DNA of 64,000 nt, taken from UKL13-3 sp943369665. Lineage in GTDB: Bacteria; Bacteroidota; Bacteroidia; UKL13-3. Positions 57,378 through 64,000 of the stretch are shown here, in pieces (the stretch's first letter is position 1; each line of letters opens with the position of its first letter). The notes under the pieces are model-generated. The model made no database searches, was not told the origin of the DNA, and was given only the letters and a program-made list of their open reading frames with translations. The translations under genes were made by a program, and so were the position numbers. The stretch lies in assembly GCA_943369665.1 (NCBI GenBank), contig CALRNX020000004.1, positions 156,011 to 220,010 of the forward strand, written 5' to 3'.

Positions 57378-58222
57378 CTCATGCCAGCATTTGGGAATAT
57401 GTACGTGAACGTAATTCCACCCATAAAATATATGTCGGCTATATCAATTTTTTTCATTGAACGTTTGTCTCCGTCAACGAATAAGGGTCTACCATCGGGT
57501 GTGAGTTCCCAACTTCTATCGCTTAATTTGGCTGCTGCATCTCCATTTGAACGTCCAACAACCCGTGAATCAGCATATGTACCACCTATATCATCCAAAT
57601 AATTTGTAAAGGTATAACGCGCTCCGATTTCAAAACCCATTGACAAGCGGTTGGTGAGTCTTTTTTTAAAACCAAATCCGATAGGTATGCATACTTGCGT
57701 TAAAGCATATTTTTTTCGGTCGTTATATGTAGTCGTTCCCTGACCTTCAGTTCCTAGTGGTTGAAGCTCATACTCCACTCCTTCCAATTCCGTTTTAGGA
57801 TTAAAATTAAACAATCCAACTCCTAAGAACAAATAGGGAATAATTTTTTTGGTAGCAGTGTAACGATAACTGTTTTTACGCAGGTTAAACTCCATTTGAG
57901 CCGACACTTCATAAATATCAGTGTAAAAACTTAAGTTTCTACTTTTCTTTAAACTCGTATTCGCGTTTTGGTCGGTTCCGGAAATTTGGCCATAGCCAAA
58001 AAAACCTTTCACGGCCCATCTTTCCCCTAAATTATAGCGTCCGATAATGGATCCCGAAATACCTGTTTCCGACAATACAATCCCATCGTTGCTCAAATCT
58101 CCCATATAGTTGGATGCTCCTAAAAATACACCAAACTCTATCCCCTGGCTTTTTGCTTGGAAGCCTGTGAATAAAATGAAAAACAGAAAGAATATTGAGA
58201 TAAACTTGGGCCTTATATGCAT
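57362..58222 (-). CDS. DUF6089-like outer-membrane beta-barrel (copy 2)
   Basis: A 286-residue paralogue. The signal peptide ends FQAKSQ; the mature start GIEFGVFLGASNYMGDLSNDG matches the family opening. RYNLGERWAVKGFFGYGQISG, YLFLGVGLFNFNPKTELEG, RLSMGFEIGARYTFTNYLDDIGG and the ending FMGGITFTYIFPNAGMRCPKF align with copies 1 and 3. It lies 50 bases after copy 1. Confidence 0.82.
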   Translation of the reverse strand: MHIRPKFISIFFLFFILFTGFQAKSQGIEFGVFLGASNYMGDLSNDGIVLSETGISGSIIGRYNLGERWAVKGFFGYGQISGTDQNANTSLKKSRNLSFYTDIYEVSAQMEFNLRKNSYRYTATKKIIPYLFLGVGLFNFNPKTELEGVEYELQPLGTEGQGTTTYNDRKKYALTQVCIPIGFGFKKRLTNRLSMGFEIGARYTFTNYLDDIGGTYADSRVVGRSNGDAAAKLSDRSWELTPDGRPLFVDGDKRSMKKIDIADIYFMGGITFTYIFPNAGMRCPKF

Positions 58223-58272
58223 ATTAACTAAACTATAGGAGAAAGTTTAAAGGTAAACAAATTTGATAACTC

Positions 58273-59163
58273 TTAATAGAATCTTGGACAACGAATTGCT
58301 CTTCCTCCATAACTTCTTGCTGCTCCTTTAGGCCAAATTCTATATGAAATGGTTACCCCACCTATAAAATATACATCACTGATAAGTTCGTTTTTACCTC
58401 TTGGATCACCTGGCGAAGAATTTACGCCCGGAGTATAAGTATTTCCACTCTCTTGTATTTGTGCAATTCTGGCCTTGCTTGGATCAAACATAATGCGGGC
58501 TTCTTCGTTCGGCAAATCATAAACAGACGGGTATACTGACTTTCCTGCAACATCATCTATATGTGATGAAAGCGAATACCTTGCTCCCAATTCAACACCA
58601 ATTTGCCAGTTACGGGTTAAATATGTTCTGAAACCAATACCTAATGGTACACAAAGTGCAACTGGAGAATAGCCTTTCCCATCCAACTTTAATGGACGCA
58701 ATGCTACCTCTTGACCGGTTATTGGATTTACAGCCTTGGGGTTAAAGTAAAAAAGACCAAGTCCTCCATATACGTAAGGAACAAAAACAGTTTTCACCCT
58801 TCTTCCTTTATTTTTATCCTGTATTAAATTATACTCTGCAACACCTGAAAACTCAATAATTTCGGTGGTAAAAGAGAAATTACGATTACGTTGCCATTCA
58901 CTGTCCTTACTATCTGCGTCTTTCCCACCAATTTTAGCATAACTCAAATTTCCTCTGACAGCCAACCTTGAATTCAAATGGTAGCGCATGAAAAATGTTC
59001 CCCCAATATTCATAGTTGAAGGCTGGAATGTATTTACGATATCTCCCCAATAGTAGGAAAACCCTAAAACACCTCCAATCTCGGTTTTTTGAGCATAAGT
59101 ACTTAATCCCATAAAAGAGAAAACTACCAGTAAGATTTTTGAAATATAAGCTGAAAACTTCAT
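58273..59163 (-). CDS. DUF6089-like outer-membrane beta-barrel (copy 1)
   Basis: A 296-residue paralogue. ATG 59163 (MKFSAYISKILLVVFSF) is preferred over an ATG 9 bases earlier because it gives a normal signal peptide ending STYAQ. The family opening TEIGGVLGFSYYWGDIVNT is followed by RYHLNSRLAVRGNLSYAKIGG, YVYGGLGLFYFNPKAV and GVELGARYSLSSHIDDVAG. The ending is FIGGVTISYRIWPKG...RCPRFY. It follows nadK after about 65 bases. Confidence 0.82.
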   Translation of the reverse strand: MKFSAYISKILLVVFSFMGLSTYAQKTEIGGVLGFSYYWGDIVNTFQPSTMNIGGTFFMRYHLNSRLAVRGNLSYAKIGGKDADSKDSEWQRNRNFSFTTEIIEFSGVAEYNLIQDKNKGRRVKTVFVPYVYGGLGLFYFNPKAVNPITGQEVALRPLKLDGKGYSPVALCVPLGIGFRTYLTRNWQIGVELGARYSLSSHIDDVAGKSVYPSVYDLPNEEARIMFDPSKARIAQIQESGNTYTPGVNSSPGDPRGKNELISDVYFIGGVTISYRIWPKGAARSYGGRAIRCPRFY

Positions 59164-59228
59164 TGTGTGCATTTCTTAATTGTGCCAAAACTAAGTAATT
59201 AATAGAGTTAATCCAAATGATAGCTACA

Positions 59229-60113
59229 TTAATTATTTCGGTTGTCGTGACCCCACATAAGCTTACGTCTCAGGGTATCTAAATAATTTTCTTCATTAAA
59301 TCGGATTAATGGAAATTTAAAATTTGCCTTCTTTATTGCCAACTGAACCGAAGATGTAATGCTCTCTGAACGAGAATCTAAAGTGATTAAGAACCCGGTA
59401 CTCCTGCCCTCTATTTCAAAAGATATAACATACTCGTCAGAAATAACCATTGGTCTTACATTGAGATTATGGGGAGCTATTGGTGTAATCACCACACTGC
59501 CGGCAGTAGGATATAAAATTGGCCCCCCACAACTTAAGGAGTAGCCAGTTGAACCCGTTGGGGTTGATATAATCAGCCCGTCAGACCAGTATGAATTAAG
59601 ATACTCACCATTTACATAAGTATGAATGGTAATCATTGAAGAAGAATCTTTCTTATGAATAACAAAATCATTTAATCCATAATGTACCCCATTAAACAAA
59701 GGTGTACTCGCCTCCAATTGCAAAACGCCACGATAATCAATTGTAAAATGTCCTTTCAATAAATTGTCGACAGCCTTGGGCACATCATTTTTGGATTCAC
59801 CTGCTAAAAAACCAAGACGACCCGTATTGATACCCAATACCGGGATTGGCTTTTTGTACATGTAAACCATTGTATCCAAAATGGTTCCATCCCCTCCTAA
59901 CACGATCATAAAATCTACTTCACCCTTAAGCAGGTCATCCTGATTGGAAAATGTATGGGTAAGCCTGGGCTTTATTCCTGAAGCAACACATTGTGCCAGG
60001 AAAACTTCCTCCGTTATAAAATCAATATCTTTCTGATGAAGATAATCATACAATTGTTGTATAACAGCTGCATTCTCTTTCTTAAAAACCCTCCCGTAGA
60101 TAGCAACTTTCAT
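59229..60113 (-). CDS. nadK: NAD kinase
   Basis: A 294-residue cytoplasmic enzyme that phosphorylates NAD to NADP using ATP or polyphosphate. The GGDG motif (MIVLGGDGTILDTM, residues about 70-83), INTGRLGFLAG, the NE/D-equivalent NDFVIHKKDSSSMITI and SPTGSTGYSLSCGGPI are all present. Length is normal. It follows the CBS gene after 6 bases and precedes the DUF6089 genes. Confidence 0.95.
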   Translation of the reverse strand: MKVAIYGRVFKKENAAVIQQLYDYLHQKDIDFITEEVFLAQCVASGIKPRLTHTFSNQDDLLKGEVDFMIVLGGDGTILDTMVYMYKKPIPVLGINTGRLGFLAGESKNDVPKAVDNLLKGHFTIDYRGVLQLEASTPLFNGVHYGLNDFVIHKKDSSSMITIHTYVNGEYLNSYWSDGLIISTPTGSTGYSLSCGGPILYPTAGSVVITPIAPHNLNVRPMVISDEYVISFEIEGRSTGFLITLDSRSESITSSVQLAIKKANFKFPLIRFNEENYLDTLRRKLMWGHDNRNN

Positions 60114-60119
60114 CTGTTC

Positions 60120-60779
60120 TTATGTGTTTAAGTATTTAATAAGCCAGTCGTATCGTGCATTCAATTCCGGATTTTGATCCTGCAATTGATGCAATGCATG
60201 AATATCATATTGGTAACGCTCCAGGGTTTGGACAACATTTGTTACGGATTGTTTATTTAGCTTAAGTGATACCAAAATTTTTGATTCACTTTCTTTATCG
60301 GCATTAACAAATACATTGATGATCTTACAATCATTATACTCAATAATACGCGACAACTCAGCAAGGGAGAAATCAGTTGCATTCATGCGTAATACAATAA
60401 TTGCACCTGCCTGGGCCAAAGATGAATTGAGATAGGCATTGTAAATATCCATACTCCCTATCGCGCCCAAGTATTCATTGTTTGAATTACACACTGCAAT
60501 GCAGGTATATTTTGTATTAGCGAATTGCCCGATCACTTCAAACAAATGTTGCGTTTGATGAACATAAAATGTTGCATTGGGAACAATATATTTTTCAATT
60601 TTTTGCTTTGGAGAAACCTCTACAATATCATCAAAGGAAATATAACCAATCAACAACCCATTATCTACAACAGGCAAATGAAATACTTTCCAATCGTGCA
60701 TAAATACCAACGCACTATCAACGGTATCCGTTTTTTTTAACGGGAAAATATCTGTTGAAAGTAAGGCTGCCGCTATCAT
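60120..60779 (-). CDS. CBS-domain protein
   Basis: A 219-residue cytoplasmic protein with a CBS pair (residues about 5-130: SALVFMHDWKVFHLPVVDNGLLIGYISFDDIVE and YTCIAVCNSNNEYLGAIGSMDIYNAYLN). An ACT-like C-terminal half follows (AIIVLRMNATDFSLAELSRIIEYNDCKIINVFV). CBS pairs usually sense adenine nucleotides, and the next gene is NAD kinase, so a regulatory link is possible. Its start overlaps the upstream hydrolase stop by 4 bases. Confidence 0.85.
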   Translation of the reverse strand: MIAAALLSTDIFPLKKTDTVDSALVFMHDWKVFHLPVVDNGLLIGYISFDDIVEVSPKQKIEKYIVPNATFYVHQTQHLFEVIGQFANTKYTCIAVCNSNNEYLGAIGSMDIYNAYLNSSLAQAGAIIVLRMNATDFSLAELSRIIEYNDCKIINVFVNADKESESKILVSLKLNKQSVTNVVQTLERYQYDIHALHQLQDQNPELNARYDWLIKYLNT

Positions 60780-61543
60780 TTTACGTTTATTTTTTGGTAA
60801 AACGCATCTGCAATCGCATTAAAAGCTATTGGTTTCTCCATCATTGGCGCATGACCACATTCATCCAAAAAATGAACTTCGGAATTGGGTAATAATGAAT
60901 GAAACTCTGCTCCTACCTCTGGTGGTGTTATCGTATCATTGTTTCCCCATATTAAACATGTTGGCAATACAAAGCCAGGAATATCCTTACGCATATTATG
61001 TCTGATAGCCGATTTAGCCATCATCAAAATCCTTAGCACTTTACCCCTGTCGTTTACTGTTTCAAACACTTCGTCCACCAACTCATCGGTTGCGGTTGCC
61101 GGATCATAAAACGTAAGTGCCACTTTTTGCTTAATAAACTCCCGATCTCCCTTTTTGGGGTAAGTTCCTCCCATTGCATTTTCATAAAGACCAGAACTTC
61201 CGGTTAAAATAAGCGAATTAATTTTCGATGGATATTTTTTGATATAAACCAACGCCACATGGCCACCAAGTGAATTTCCGATAAAATTCACCTTATCATA
61301 TTGTTTGTATTCAATAAAGTCATGAATAAATTCGGACAACCCCTCAACGCTCAATTTCAGAATATTCATCTCAAAAATAGGCATCAAAGGAATTACTACT
61401 TTGTAGTTTTTAGAGAAATGATTAAGCACATCCTTCCAATTACTTAGGGCTCCAAATAGCCCATGTAACAAAAGCAAGACTTCGCCATCTCCTTCTTCGA
61501 TGTAGTTGAATTTACCTTCTTTTTTTATGTGAACTTCCATCAA
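60776..61543 (-). CDS. alpha/beta-fold hydrolase
   Basis: A 255-residue cytoplasmic hydrolase. The oxyanion motif LLLLHGLFGALSNW, nucleophile elbow FIGNSLGGHVAL (Ser near residue 91), acid in NDTITPPEVG and catalytic His in ECGHAPMMEKP are all visible. It resembles the MhpC/BioH-type esterases; the substrate is unknown. The start may be either of two adjacent ATGs. It overlaps the CBS gene by 4 bases, giving a tight operon that is typically found beside nadK in this phylum. Confidence 0.87.
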   Translation of the reverse strand: MMEVHIKKEGKFNYIEEGDGEVLLLLHGLFGALSNWKDVLNHFSKNYKVVIPLMPIFEMNILKLSVEGLSEFIHDFIEYKQYDKVNFIGNSLGGHVALVYIKKYPSKINSLILTGSSGLYENAMGGTYPKKGDREFIKQKVALTFYDPATATDELVDEVFETVNDRGKVLRILMMAKSAIRHNMRKDIPGFVLPTCLIWGNNDTITPPEVGAEFHSLLPNSEVHFLDECGHAPMMEKPIAFNAIADAFYQKINVK

Positions 61544-61580
61544 TCGTATATCTAACGAATCAAATATATGTAAAAAATAC

Positions 61581-62159
61581 TTACAGCTTTTGCGTTGCGA
61601 GCAATAAAAAATTTTTGATGATCGTTAATCCATCCTCCGTTGAACAAGATTCGGGATGAAACTGGATGCCCCATATAGGCAATCTATTGTGTTTAATAGC
61701 CATCACTTCCTGCTTTTTTGAAGAAGCAATTACTGTCAAGCAATCAGCCACTTGCGTAAGTAATAATGAGTGATAGCGGGTTGCTTTGAATACAGAAGGA
61801 ACACCTTTAAAAAGAAGATCCTCCGTATGTGTTAACTCATCAATCTTTCCGTGTTTGGGGAGCTCTGCTTTCTCTAATACCGATCCAAAAAATTCACCAA
61901 TAGCCTGATGCCCGAGACAAACGCCCAAAATTGGCTTATACTCGTGACATCTGTTAATAACCTCCATTAATAAACCTGCATGTCGGGGGTCCTGCGGACC
62001 GGGAGACAGAACGATGGCATCGAACTGCAATGCTATTTCCAGGATTCGTAGATCATCGTTCCTAAGCACTGTGCATAACGCCCCAGCTTGCTCAAGGTAA
62101 TCCTTAAGCATATAAGTGAAGGAGTCGTAGCTGTCAATTAGTAAGACTTTTACCATCAA
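61581..62159 (-). CDS. anthranilate/aminodeoxychorismate synthase glutamine amidotransferase
   Basis: A 192-residue class-I glutamine amidotransferase that delivers ammonia to a chorismate-using partner (TrpE or PabB). LLIDSYDSFTYMLKDYLEQAGA, VLSPGPQDPRHAG, ILGVCLGHQAIGEFFG with the catalytic Cys, and WGIQFHPESCSTEDG with His/Glu complete the triad. No partner synthase is in the window, so TrpG and PabA cannot be separated. It overlaps the GT9 gene by 4 bases; the company of polysaccharide genes is unexpected for tryptophan or folate synthesis. Confidence 0.87.
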   Translation of the reverse strand: MMVKVLLIDSYDSFTYMLKDYLEQAGALCTVLRNDDLRILEIALQFDAIVLSPGPQDPRHAGLLMEVINRCHEYKPILGVCLGHQAIGEFFGSVLEKAELPKHGKIDELTHTEDLLFKGVPSVFKATRYHSLLLTQVADCLTVIASSKKQEVMAIKHNRLPIWGIQFHPESCSTEDGLTIIKNFLLLATQKL

Positions 62160-63286
62160 ATACCCTGATTATACAAACGAATAACATCATCCACTTTAAT
62201 ATCGTGAATTGAAGCAATTGATTGTTTAATAGTTAGTTTTTTCAACGTTTCGACATCACTATTTACCATCTCGTTTACTTTATCCGGAAAAACAAAATGA
62301 AGATTCGGAGCCATCCCATCCGGATAAGGAGTAAATCGTCCATAATGCCTGCCATTTCCAACACATATTGCTCTTGTGTTGGTGCATGCTGCTATGTGTA
62401 ATGCGCTTGAATCATTGGTTAACAGGAGACTTGCCTTTGATATGAGCTTGGCAAGATCAACTAGGCTTGTTTTACCACATAAATTAGAACTGTCTTTTAA
62501 AGCAAGTTCATGTTCTATTTGCTCTCCTAATACATGATCGGATTCTGAACCGCAAATCACAATCCTGTACTTTTCTTTCTGAGTAATGTAAGAAGCTAAT
62601 GCAACAAAATTTTCTGCTTTCCATTGTTTTTGCTTTTCACCGGCACCAGGAAATATAATAAGAAGAGGTTCTTTCTCACTTTGAACAGGTAACGAGGGTT
62701 GTCTGATTGAAATTTTCTCACCAATGAGCATTTCAACAAATTTTTTATTCCTACAAAAATCAAAAATCACTTCTTCTCCTGTGTTCAAAAGAGATGTATA
62801 CCATTTATCTGATAATAATGTAAATAGTCGATAAGCATTAGCGCTATTGGTAACTTGCCCGATCTTTATCTTCGCATTTGCTTGTCTCACAATACTATCT
62901 CCAAACACAAAATCTCTTGAGTAGGAAGGATTCAACACTACATCAAATTTGCGTTTTCGAATTAATTTTAAAAAATTTTGCCGATAGCTAAAATTCCGCT
63001 CAAACTGACTCCTATTTAACCAAACAAAATCATCAATAAAACCTGCATCAAAATGGTCTGCCAAATCCCTAAATGCCTGATTTCCGCAGAGGGTTATCCG
63101 ATGGTTTTTGTATTTACCCGACTGCTTTAATACTTGAATGAAATTCCTGAAAAGGATATAATCCCCAATAGCATCAGTATATACAATTAATATTTCTCCT
63201 GTGTTATCTTTTTCTTTTGGGGCAACGGTGAGACGGCTTTCAATTAAGTAATAAAACACACATCTTATGATATATCGGATACGCAT
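62156..63286 (-). CDS. glycosyltransferase family 9 (heptosyltransferase-like)
   Basis: A 376-residue GT-B enzyme of the ADP-heptose:LPS heptosyltransferase family. The N-terminal ILIVYTDAIGDYILFRNFIQVLK, central LLIIFPGAGEKQKQWKAENFVALASYI and C-terminal LISKASLLLTNDSSALHIAACTNTRAICVGNGRHYGRFTPYP match the family. Donor and acceptor are unknown; LPS core or capsule assembly at the inner-membrane inner face is the usual role. It sits 8 bases after the FkbM gene. Confidence 0.88.
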   Translation of the reverse strand: MRIRYIIRCVFYYLIESRLTVAPKEKDNTGEILIVYTDAIGDYILFRNFIQVLKQSGKYKNHRITLCGNQAFRDLADHFDAGFIDDFVWLNRSQFERNFSYRQNFLKLIRKRKFDVVLNPSYSRDFVFGDSIVRQANAKIKIGQVTNSANAYRLFTLLSDKWYTSLLNTGEEVIFDFCRNKKFVEMLIGEKISIRQPSLPVQSEKEPLLIIFPGAGEKQKQWKAENFVALASYITQKEKYRIVICGSESDHVLGEQIEHELALKDSSNLCGKTSLVDLAKLISKASLLLTNDSSALHIAACTNTRAICVGNGRHYGRFTPYPDGMAPNLHFVFPDKVNEMVNSDVETLKKLTIKQSIASIHDIKVDDVIRLYNQGI

Positions 63287-63294
63287 ATTAACTG

Positions 63295-64000
63295 CTATTG
63301 AGGATTGACAAAAGCTTGTTTAATCTTCTCAACCAGATCCTCATCAGAAATATGAAGGGCACAAATATCAAGATACGATTTGCCCTCATTATGATAATAT
63401 GCTGTTAAGTCTGCAAGTAGTTTTTTATTGTCAGAGGTTACCTCACACAATAGCTTCCCTAAGTTGTCAAATAAAATAAGTCTATTGTATTCTAATGAAT
63501 GCAGCACTTCGAAAACAGCACTAGGATCTTCTTGTTGTTTCTTTAAAAAAAACGGATCGTACTCAAAAAACAATACAGGTTTTGCTCTTGCCAATAAATC
63601 TGCAGATGCTCTGATTATTTTATTATCAAATCCATCAGTATCTATCTTCAATAATTTAGCAGCAGCAAAAGAAGAATGTTTGGCCAAAATTTGTTGCATG
63701 GTTTTCACCTCGATACCATTTACAGATGTTTCCAATCGAGCAGTACCCCCTGTATTAACAGGTACTACTGTTTCATTTTGGTCTCCAACAAAACACTGTT
63801 CAATGGTGATTTCGGAAAGTCCTGCGGCATTTTTAGTCAACATCGGAATAAACTTGGGATTACCTTCGATACAAAGAATAGGTACCGGCACATAAGATTG
63901 AATAATAGCCGCGGAATCGCCAATATTGGCCCCAACGTCAATCATTGTAGCATTTGCATATTTCTGCTTTACAATTGCGGCAACGACTCCAAGATTTTCA
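63295..64000 (-). CDS. FkbM-family methyltransferase, 5' end cut by window
   Basis: A SAM-dependent methyltransferase with at least 234 residues visible. The SAM-binding motif MIDVGANIGDSAAIIQ follows ENLGVVAAIVKQKYANAT, read from the last 55 bases of the window. The frame is therefore open to the edge and the true start lies outside. ILCIEGNPKFIPMLTKNA, LLKIDTDGFDNKIIR and VLFFEYDPFFLK are family motifs. FkbM enzymes methylate hydroxyls of sugars or lipids; next to a GT9 gene, modification of a surface glycan is likely. Confidence 0.88.
   Translation of the reverse strand, partial: ENLGVVAAIVKQKYANATMIDVGANIGDSAAIIQSYVPVPILCIEGNPKFIPMLTKNAAGLSEITIEQCFVGDQNETVVPVNTGGTARLETSVNGIEVKTMQQILAKHSSFAAAKLLKIDTDGFDNKIIRASADLLARAKPVLFFEYDPFFLKKQQEDPSAVFEVLHSLEYNRLILFDNLGKLLCEVTSDNKKLLADLTAYYHNEGKSYLDICALHISDEDLVEKIKQAFVNPQ

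Overview
The window is a chromosomal segment of a Bacteroidota organism (Bacteroidetes), most likely a free-living, T9SS-bearing lineage. The evidence is a SusC/SusD pair, a SprA-type type IX secretion (T9SS) translocon gene, three proteins with T9SS C-terminal sorting domains, fused 2-oxoacid dehydrogenase E1, the uppS-bamA-ompH-ompH order typical of the phylum, low-to-moderate GC, and one match to the phylum's TAnnTTTG -7 promoter box. I cannot name a genus. No phage, integrase, transposase or CRISPR array was found.

Bases 1-20640 form an alpha-glucan (starch/maltodextrin) utilisation locus. Five co-directional genes come first: beta-phosphoglucomutase, a GH65 maltose-phosphorylase-type enzyme, two secreted GH13 enzymes and an MFS sugar transporter. 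A reverse-strand pair follows: a SusA-like GH13 and a T9SS-exported protein with four repeated beta modules. Then comes a forward outer-membrane operon: T9SS-exported GH13 amylase, SusC, SusD, a small DUF5004-like lipoprotein and a SusE/F-position protein. The inferred flow is surface cleavage, uptake through SusCD, periplasmic trimming, MFS import of maltose, then phosphorolysis to glucose plus beta-glucose-1-P and conversion to glucose-6-P. ruvA and sprA follow directly, so the export channel needed for the tagged proteins lies next to the locus.

Bases 29526-30280 hold the most unusual structure. An intact CAT-anticodon tRNA (probably tRNA-Ile2) is preceded by two tandem 96-bp units containing 3'-truncated tRNA copies. 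The D-loop of each copy carries the 16-bp palindrome TCCCGAAGCTTCGGGA. The tRNA is followed by a small GIY-YIG nuclease gene, and then by a second copy of the tRNA T-arm, acceptor end and terminator whose T-loop carries a near-identical palindrome. This looks like a tRNA-targeting GIY-YIG/palindrome element.

Bases 30280-37570 hold a TonB-dependent receptor with an extra N-terminal region and its DUF4249 lipoprotein partner, a pterin dehydratase, a gamma-carbonic-anhydrase-like protein, imidazolonepropionase, a pentapeptide-repeat protein and a DUF1304 membrane protein. Bases 37594-46086 encode a 2830-residue secreted protein with 27 tandem repeats of about 98 residues and a T9SS tag. Bases 46287-49823 hold a reverse-strand stress group (universal stress protein, Kef-type antiporter, photolyase). 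A divergent fused E1 alpha/beta dehydrogenase follows. From 52097 to the end, all genes are on the reverse strand: FkbM methyltransferase (cut by the window edge), GT9 glycosyltransferase, TrpG/PabA amidotransferase, alpha/beta hydrolase, CBS protein, NAD kinase, three DUF6089-like barrels, UppS, BamA and two OmpH/Skp proteins, an envelope-biogenesis cluster.
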